Source of the DNA: Cellulosimicrobium cellulans
GTDB taxonomy: Bacteria > Actinomycetota > Actinomycetes > Actinomycetales > Cellulomonadaceae
Direction of reading: 5' to 3'
Length of the DNA: 64,000 bases
NCBI RefSeq assembly: GCF_006539945.1
Contig: NZ_BJNZ01000014.1
Coordinates: forward strand, 40,186 to 104,185
Part shown: positions 60,436 to 64,000 of the stretch, piece by piece
How the letters are laid out: every line of letters starts with the position of its first letter
Position numbering within the stretch: position 1 is the stretch's first letter
Translations under genes and position numbers: made by a program
The notes under the pieces: generated by a model
Seen by the model: only the letters and a program-made list of their open reading frames with translations
Told to the model about the DNA's origin: nothing
The model's database searches: none

Positions 60436-62751
60436 TCAGCCGAGCGTCGTCGGCAGCGCCGCGTCGCCCTCGCCCGGCGTGGCCCCGAGGACGTGCTCCG
60501 CGAGGAACGCGAGCACCACCTGGTACCAGACCTTCGCGTGCTGCGGCTGGAGGATCCAGTGGTTCTCGTCCGGGTAGAACAGGAACCGGTGCGCCGTCTC
60601 CCCGTCGGCCCCGGCGGGCAGGCCCGACGACCGGAGCAGCTCGTACCAGAGCCGCAGCCCCTCGCCGATCGGTACCCGGTAGTCCTTGTCGCCGTGGATG
60701 ACGAGCATCGGCGTGACGATGTCGCCCACGAACCGGTGCGGGCTGTTCTCGAGCGCCATCTCCGGCGTCATCTCGCGCGCCCAGTAGTACGCGTGGTCCG
60801 TCGTCGGTCCGAACTGGTCGAGCGCCCACAGGCTCGCGTGCGTGACGATCGCGCGGAAGCGGTCGGTGTGCCCCGCGACCCAGTTCGCCATGTACCCGCC
60901 GAACGACCCGCCCATCGCGGCCGTGCGGGTCGCGTCGACCTCGGGGCGCGCCTCCACCGCGTCGGTGATCGCGAGCAGGTCGGTGTACGGGGCCTTGCCC
61001 CACGAGCCCCAGCCGCGCTGCACGAAGTCCTGGCCGTACCCCGTCGACAGCGCCGGGTCCGGCAGCAGCACCGCGTACCCGCGCGCGACCATCAGCCACG
61101 GGTTCCAGCGCCAGCTCCACGCGTTCCACGACCCGAGCGGGCCGCCGTGGATCCACAGGAGCAGCGGCGCGGGGTTCTCCGCGGACGCGCCGTGCGGCAG
61201 CGCGAGCCAGCCGCGCACGCGCACGTCGTCCGACGCGGCGGTCTCGACGTCGACGAGCATGCCCGGAAGGTCGGGCGTCGCGACCGGGCCGCGCAGCGGC
61301 GTCGCGGGCACGGGCGTGCGGCTGCCCGCCGCTCCGGAGCCGAGGAACGCCCCGAGGTCGATGCGGACCGGGTGCGACGGCTCCAGGTAGCTCGTGCGCA
61401 GCGCGTAGGCCGTCCGGCCGTCGGGCGCGACCTGCACGTCCGTGAACACCGCGTCGTCGCTCGTCACGCGCTCGGCCGTGCCGTTCTCCGTCGCGCCGTC
61501 CGGCGAGAAGGCGACGAGGAAGACCGGCCTCCGGCCGTCGTCGTCGGCCGTGACGAGCAGCCCCGAGCCGTCGGGGAGCCAGCGCAGCGACGTCGGCCAA
61601 CGGTCCCAGTGCGGCACGAGCGTGCGCGGGGTCGCGTGGTTCTCGGCGCGCGTCGTCGCCGAGTCGTCGTGCACCACGGGGAAGCCCGGGGCGGGCACAC
61701 CCGCCGGCCCGTCCGGCGCGTGCAGCGGCACGACGGCGAGGCTCTCCTCCGGCGCCTGGTGCGGCGTCGAGATGGTCTCCCGCACGAACGCGACCCAGGC
61801 GCCGTCGGGCGAGATGCGGGGCCAGTGCGCCTCCGCGCTCGGCTCGTCGACGAGCGTGCGGCGCGCGCCCGTCGCCGTGTCGATCGCGACGAGCGTGCTG
61901 CGCACCTGCGGCCCGGGACCGGCCACCTGCCACGTGGTGACGAGGGTCGTGCCGTCGCCGGATAGGTCGGCGGAGTGGTCGTGCAGCGCGCGGCCCGGCG
62001 CGGCCCCGTGCGCGGCGTCGCGGGTCACGTCACGCAGGTCGAGGAGCCGGGGGTCCTGGGCCGGGTCGGCGCTGTCGCCGGGCTCGGTGCCGGACGTCCC
62101 GGCCGGGTCCGGGAGCGGGTGCGCCAGCTCGTCGACGAGGGTCGTGAGGTCGCCGACGAACCGGTGCGCCTCGTCCGGGCCGCGGTCGTGGTCCCACTGG
62201 CGCACGGGGTACGCACTGTGGAGGATCGCCGCGACCTTGGCGTCCTTGCGCGCAGACCGGAGCTCGGCGTCGTGCACGAGGTCGCGGGCGCTCGGGAGCA
62301 CCGACGCCGCGACCGACACGACGGGCGCGTCCGTCGCCGCGAGCGGGCCGCTGACGCCCGCGGGCGCCGTCGCGACGACGCGCGCCTCGCCGCCCGTCGC
62401 CGGGAGCAGCCACAGCGCGGCCTTCGGGTCGTCGTCGGACCCGCCGTCCGGGTCGGGCCGGGCCGAGGTGAACAGGACGTCTCCCGCCCCGGTGAACGTC
62501 GCGCTCGACTCCCCCGTGGTGCTGCGCGTGAGCCGACGTGCCGGGGCCTCCCCCGCCGGGTCGACCTCCCACAGCGCGGTCCGGTATCCCGTGCGCTTCG
62601 GGTCGAGCGTCTGCACGGTCGTGACCAGCCGCACCCCGTCGGGCGAGAGCGCGAGCCCACCGACCCGCGGGATCGCGAAATAGTGATCGAGGTTGTGGAA
62701 CGGGGTCTCGGAGGGTTCGGAGGTACCGGGAGCGCCAGCGTCGTTACTCAC
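60436..62751 (-). CDS. S9-family prolyl oligopeptidase-like serine peptidase
   Basis: 771 residues. The N-terminal ~500 residues form a beta-propeller with repeated strands such as LALSPDGVRLVTT, RISPDGAWVAFVRE and DVQVAPDGRTAYAL. The C-terminal alpha/beta-hydrolase domain has the nucleophile in MGGSFGGYMANW, Asp in IHGDKDYRVP and His in DENHWILQP. No signal peptide, so cytoplasmic. Likely cleaves short peptides. GTG start at 62751. Confidence 0.93.
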   Translation of the reverse strand: MSNDAGAPGTSEPSETPFHNLDHYFAIPRVGGLALSPDGVRLVTTVQTLDPKRTGYRTALWEVDPAGEAPARRLTRSTTGESSATFTGAGDVLFTSARPDPDGGSDDDPKAALWLLPATGGEARVVATAPAGVSGPLAATDAPVVSVAASVLPSARDLVHDAELRSARKDAKVAAILHSAYPVRQWDHDRGPDEAHRFVGDLTTLVDELAHPLPDPAGTSGTEPGDSADPAQDPRLLDLRDVTRDAAHGAAPGRALHDHSADLSGDGTTLVTTWQVAGPGPQVRSTLVAIDTATGARRTLVDEPSAEAHWPRISPDGAWVAFVRETISTPHQAPEESLAVVPLHAPDGPAGVPAPGFPVVHDDSATTRAENHATPRTLVPHWDRWPTSLRWLPDGSGLLVTADDDGRRPVFLVAFSPDGATENGTAERVTSDDAVFTDVQVAPDGRTAYALRTSYLEPSHPVRIDLGAFLGSGAAGSRTPVPATPLRGPVATPDLPGMLVDVETAASDDVRVRGWLALPHGASAENPAPLLLWIHGGPLGSWNAWSWRWNPWLMVARGYAVLLPDPALSTGYGQDFVQRGWGSWGKAPYTDLLAITDAVEARPEVDATRTAAMGGSFGGYMANWVAGHTDRFRAIVTHASLWALDQFGPTTDHAYYWAREMTPEMALENSPHRFVGDIVTPMLVIHGDKDYRVPIGEGLRLWYELLRSSGLPAGADGETAHRFLFYPDENHWILQPQHAKVWYQVVLAFLAEHVLGATPGEGDAALPTTLG

Positions 62752-62811
62752 CCCTACGTCCTATCACGGCGAAGACCCACGCTCGCCCCCGACCCCGACC
62801 CCGCACCGTGG

Positions 62812-62867
62812 CCGAACACGACATGAGGGTCGTTATGCAGTCCATAGCGACCCTCGTGTCGTGTTCG
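62812..62867. repeat. Dispersed inverted repeat overlapping the end of the DUF559-like gene
   Basis: Arms 62813-62832 and 62848-62867 pair at 19 of 20 positions. 62812-62829 matches the minus-strand copy in frdA exactly (18 of 18), and ACGACATGAGGGTCGTT (62818-62834) is shared exactly too. The stop codon of the minus-strand gene (62835-62833) lies at the foot of the loop. Confidence 0.82.
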
Positions 62868-63849
62868 ACGGCGGGTGATGTCGTGCTCGGGTGAGGTGTC
62901 GGCGCACGTCGGTGACCAGACGGCCCGGGCGCGGCGACCCTGGGGACGTGACGTCTCGTCCGGTGAACCGCAGCAGGTCCACGGCCCCGCACGCGACGAG
63001 GTCGTTCTGGCGGGCCCGGTCCCGCAGGAGCGCAGCCGGCTCGCTGTGGACGTCGACGCCGTCCAGCTCGGCGATCAGCCACCGACCGCCGGGCAGCCGC
63101 CAGCCGAGGTCGCCGCGCCCCAGGAACCGACCGTCGTCGACCACCTCTACCTGAAGGTCGTCGGGCGCGATGCCGGAATCCGTGCAGTCGAGCCGTGCGA
63201 ACGTCTCGAGCGGAGACTCGGCGCGGCCGTCGGACTGCCCCCACCAGGTGTGCGTCCGCGCGACGCCGCGCCGACCGCGCGCGAGGTCGTGCGCGTGCGC
63301 GAGCCCCTCGGCGCTCAGGAGCCCGCGGTGCCGTGCGCTGTCCATCGCGGCGACGGCGCGCATCCTGCCCATCTCCGGCACGGCCTGCGCAAGCGCCCAG
63401 TCCGGCGTCGCGACCCACCTGCCCTCGACCTGCGTGACGGTCATGCCGTCGTCGAACTGCCGCAGCACGATGCCGTCACGGGCCCGCCCGGCGCACGCCC
63501 CGGGGAGCGTCACCTCGGGCCTCACGTCCGTGCGTACACCCTCCACCCCGAGGAGCACCAGCGCACACGGCCCGACCGCGATCGCGTCCGGACCGTAGGC
63601 GAGCAGCCCGAGCCAGGCGGCCCGGCGCCGCAGGTGATCGTGGCGGCGCGGGCCGTCCCGACCACCGAGCGGCGTGGGGATCGTGTCGAGGACCGCGTGG
63701 GTGACCCGGCACCAGCGGCCCTGACCCACGAGGCGGGAACGGCGGTGCGAGCCGACGCCGTGCGCGTCGCACTGCTGCGCGGAGAGCAGACCCTCCTGTG
63801 CGCCGGCGAGGGCGAGGAGCTCGGGCGGGACGGCGGTCACGGTGCGCAT
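62833..63849 (-). CDS. AbiEi-like/DUF559 endonuclease-domain protein
   Basis: 338 residues. The N-terminal part (LLALAGAQEGLLSAQQCDAHGV then RLVGQGRWCRVTHAVLD) matches the small winged-helix start of actinobacterial AbiEi-like proteins. The C-terminal part (GRGDLGWRLPGGRWLIAELDG then ALLRDRARQNDLVACGAVDLLRFTGRDV) has the D-x(n)-ExD-type core of the DUF559/Vsr-like nuclease fold. These are abundant in actinobacterial chromosomes; function is unproven. The last ~11 codons are read from a dispersed stem-loop repeat. ATG 63849 preferred; a longer frame to 63945 exists. Confidence 0.8.
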   Translation of the reverse strand: MRTVTAVPPELLALAGAQEGLLSAQQCDAHGVGSHRRSRLVGQGRWCRVTHAVLDTIPTPLGGRDGPRRHDHLRRRAAWLGLLAYGPDAIAVGPCALVLLGVEGVRTDVRPEVTLPGACAGRARDGIVLRQFDDGMTVTQVEGRWVATPDWALAQAVPEMGRMRAVAAMDSARHRGLLSAEGLAHAHDLARGRRGVARTHTWWGQSDGRAESPLETFARLDCTDSGIAPDDLQVEVVDDGRFLGRGDLGWRLPGGRWLIAELDGVDVHSEPAALLRDRARQNDLVACGAVDLLRFTGRDVTSPGSPRPGRLVTDVRRHLTRARHHPPSNTTRGSLWTA

Positions 63850-63958
63850 GCACCGATCAGAGCAGGTCGGGCGGGCCGGCCGCAGCGACCACCGTGGCAC
63901 CTGTGGACGGGACAGCACAAACCGCGGCCTGTGCACGGCCAGCATGCGGGCAAGCCCG

Positions 63959-64000
<42 letters not shown>

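Overview
This is one contiguous stretch of very GC-rich DNA (third codon positions almost all G or C). It looks like a chromosomal segment of a high-GC Gram-positive actinobacterium, most likely of the Cellulomonas/Cellulosimicrobium/Promicromonospora group (order Micrococcales). That placement is an inference from the split EIIA/EIIB/EIIC sugar PTS with a DasR-type GntR regulator, a pyruvate phosphate dikinase, TAGNNT-type -10 boxes and many GTG starts. About 58 protein genes are supported. I see no rRNA, tRNA, CRISPR array, insertion sequence or prophage. The last 42 bases are a pure C run that reads as an artefact or contig end.

Layout. 1-2.3 kb: DrrAB-like drug ABC exporter (permease cut by the window edge) divergent from a TetR regulator. 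2.3-6.1 kb: phosphoglucomutase, then a 14-TM MFS exporter divergent from soxR with a clear SoxR box. 6.2-9.9 kb: fumarate reductase/succinate dehydrogenase subunits A and B without adjacent anchors, and a lipoprotein. 10-15 kb: GNAT, MFS, MazEF-type toxin-antitoxin, XRE-cupin regulator, a His-rich methyltransferase and a thioredoxin-reductase-like flavoprotein. 15-22 kb: pyruvate oxidase coupled to a RecQ helicase, an APH-type kinase, and an NfeD-flotillin pair. 22-28 kb: Sap/GAP membrane protein, NarL-type two-component system, TetR plus a membrane protein, PfkB kinase. 28-32 kb: pentapeptide-repeat-like protein, MFS, sugar epimerase-like protein.

31.6-41.7 kb is a PEP-centred block: PPDK regulatory protein and PPDK, HPr, EI, EIIC, the GntR/DasR-like regulator, two stand-alone EIIBs and EIIA. 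Three dre-like operators sit in front of HPr and EIIC. Together they make a complete PTS, probably for N-acetylglucosamine or glucose, with the PEP-handling PPDK next door.

41.8-47.6 kb is a copper module: copZ, a His-rich secreted protein and a CopA ATPase, divergent across two CsoR-type palindromes from an NHL-repeat thioredoxin-like protein. 47.6-49 kb holds a cytoplasmic trypsin-like protease with a small companion protein resembling its N-terminal domain. 49.2-55.3 kb: YhgE/Pip membrane protein coupled to an MMPL transporter whose C terminus looks like a degenerate ABC ATPase, divergent from a TetR. 55-64 kb: VOC protein, three alpha/beta hydrolases, a WYL regulator, two small proteins, an ECF sigma factor, an S9 peptidase and a DUF559-like protein.

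Two window-wide patterns stand out. Many starts lie 6-8 bases after a TAGNNT-like -10 box and so look leaderless. Gene ends carry long near-perfect stem-loops, several belonging to repeat families seen at two places in the window; one family supplies the C-terminal codons of two unrelated genes.
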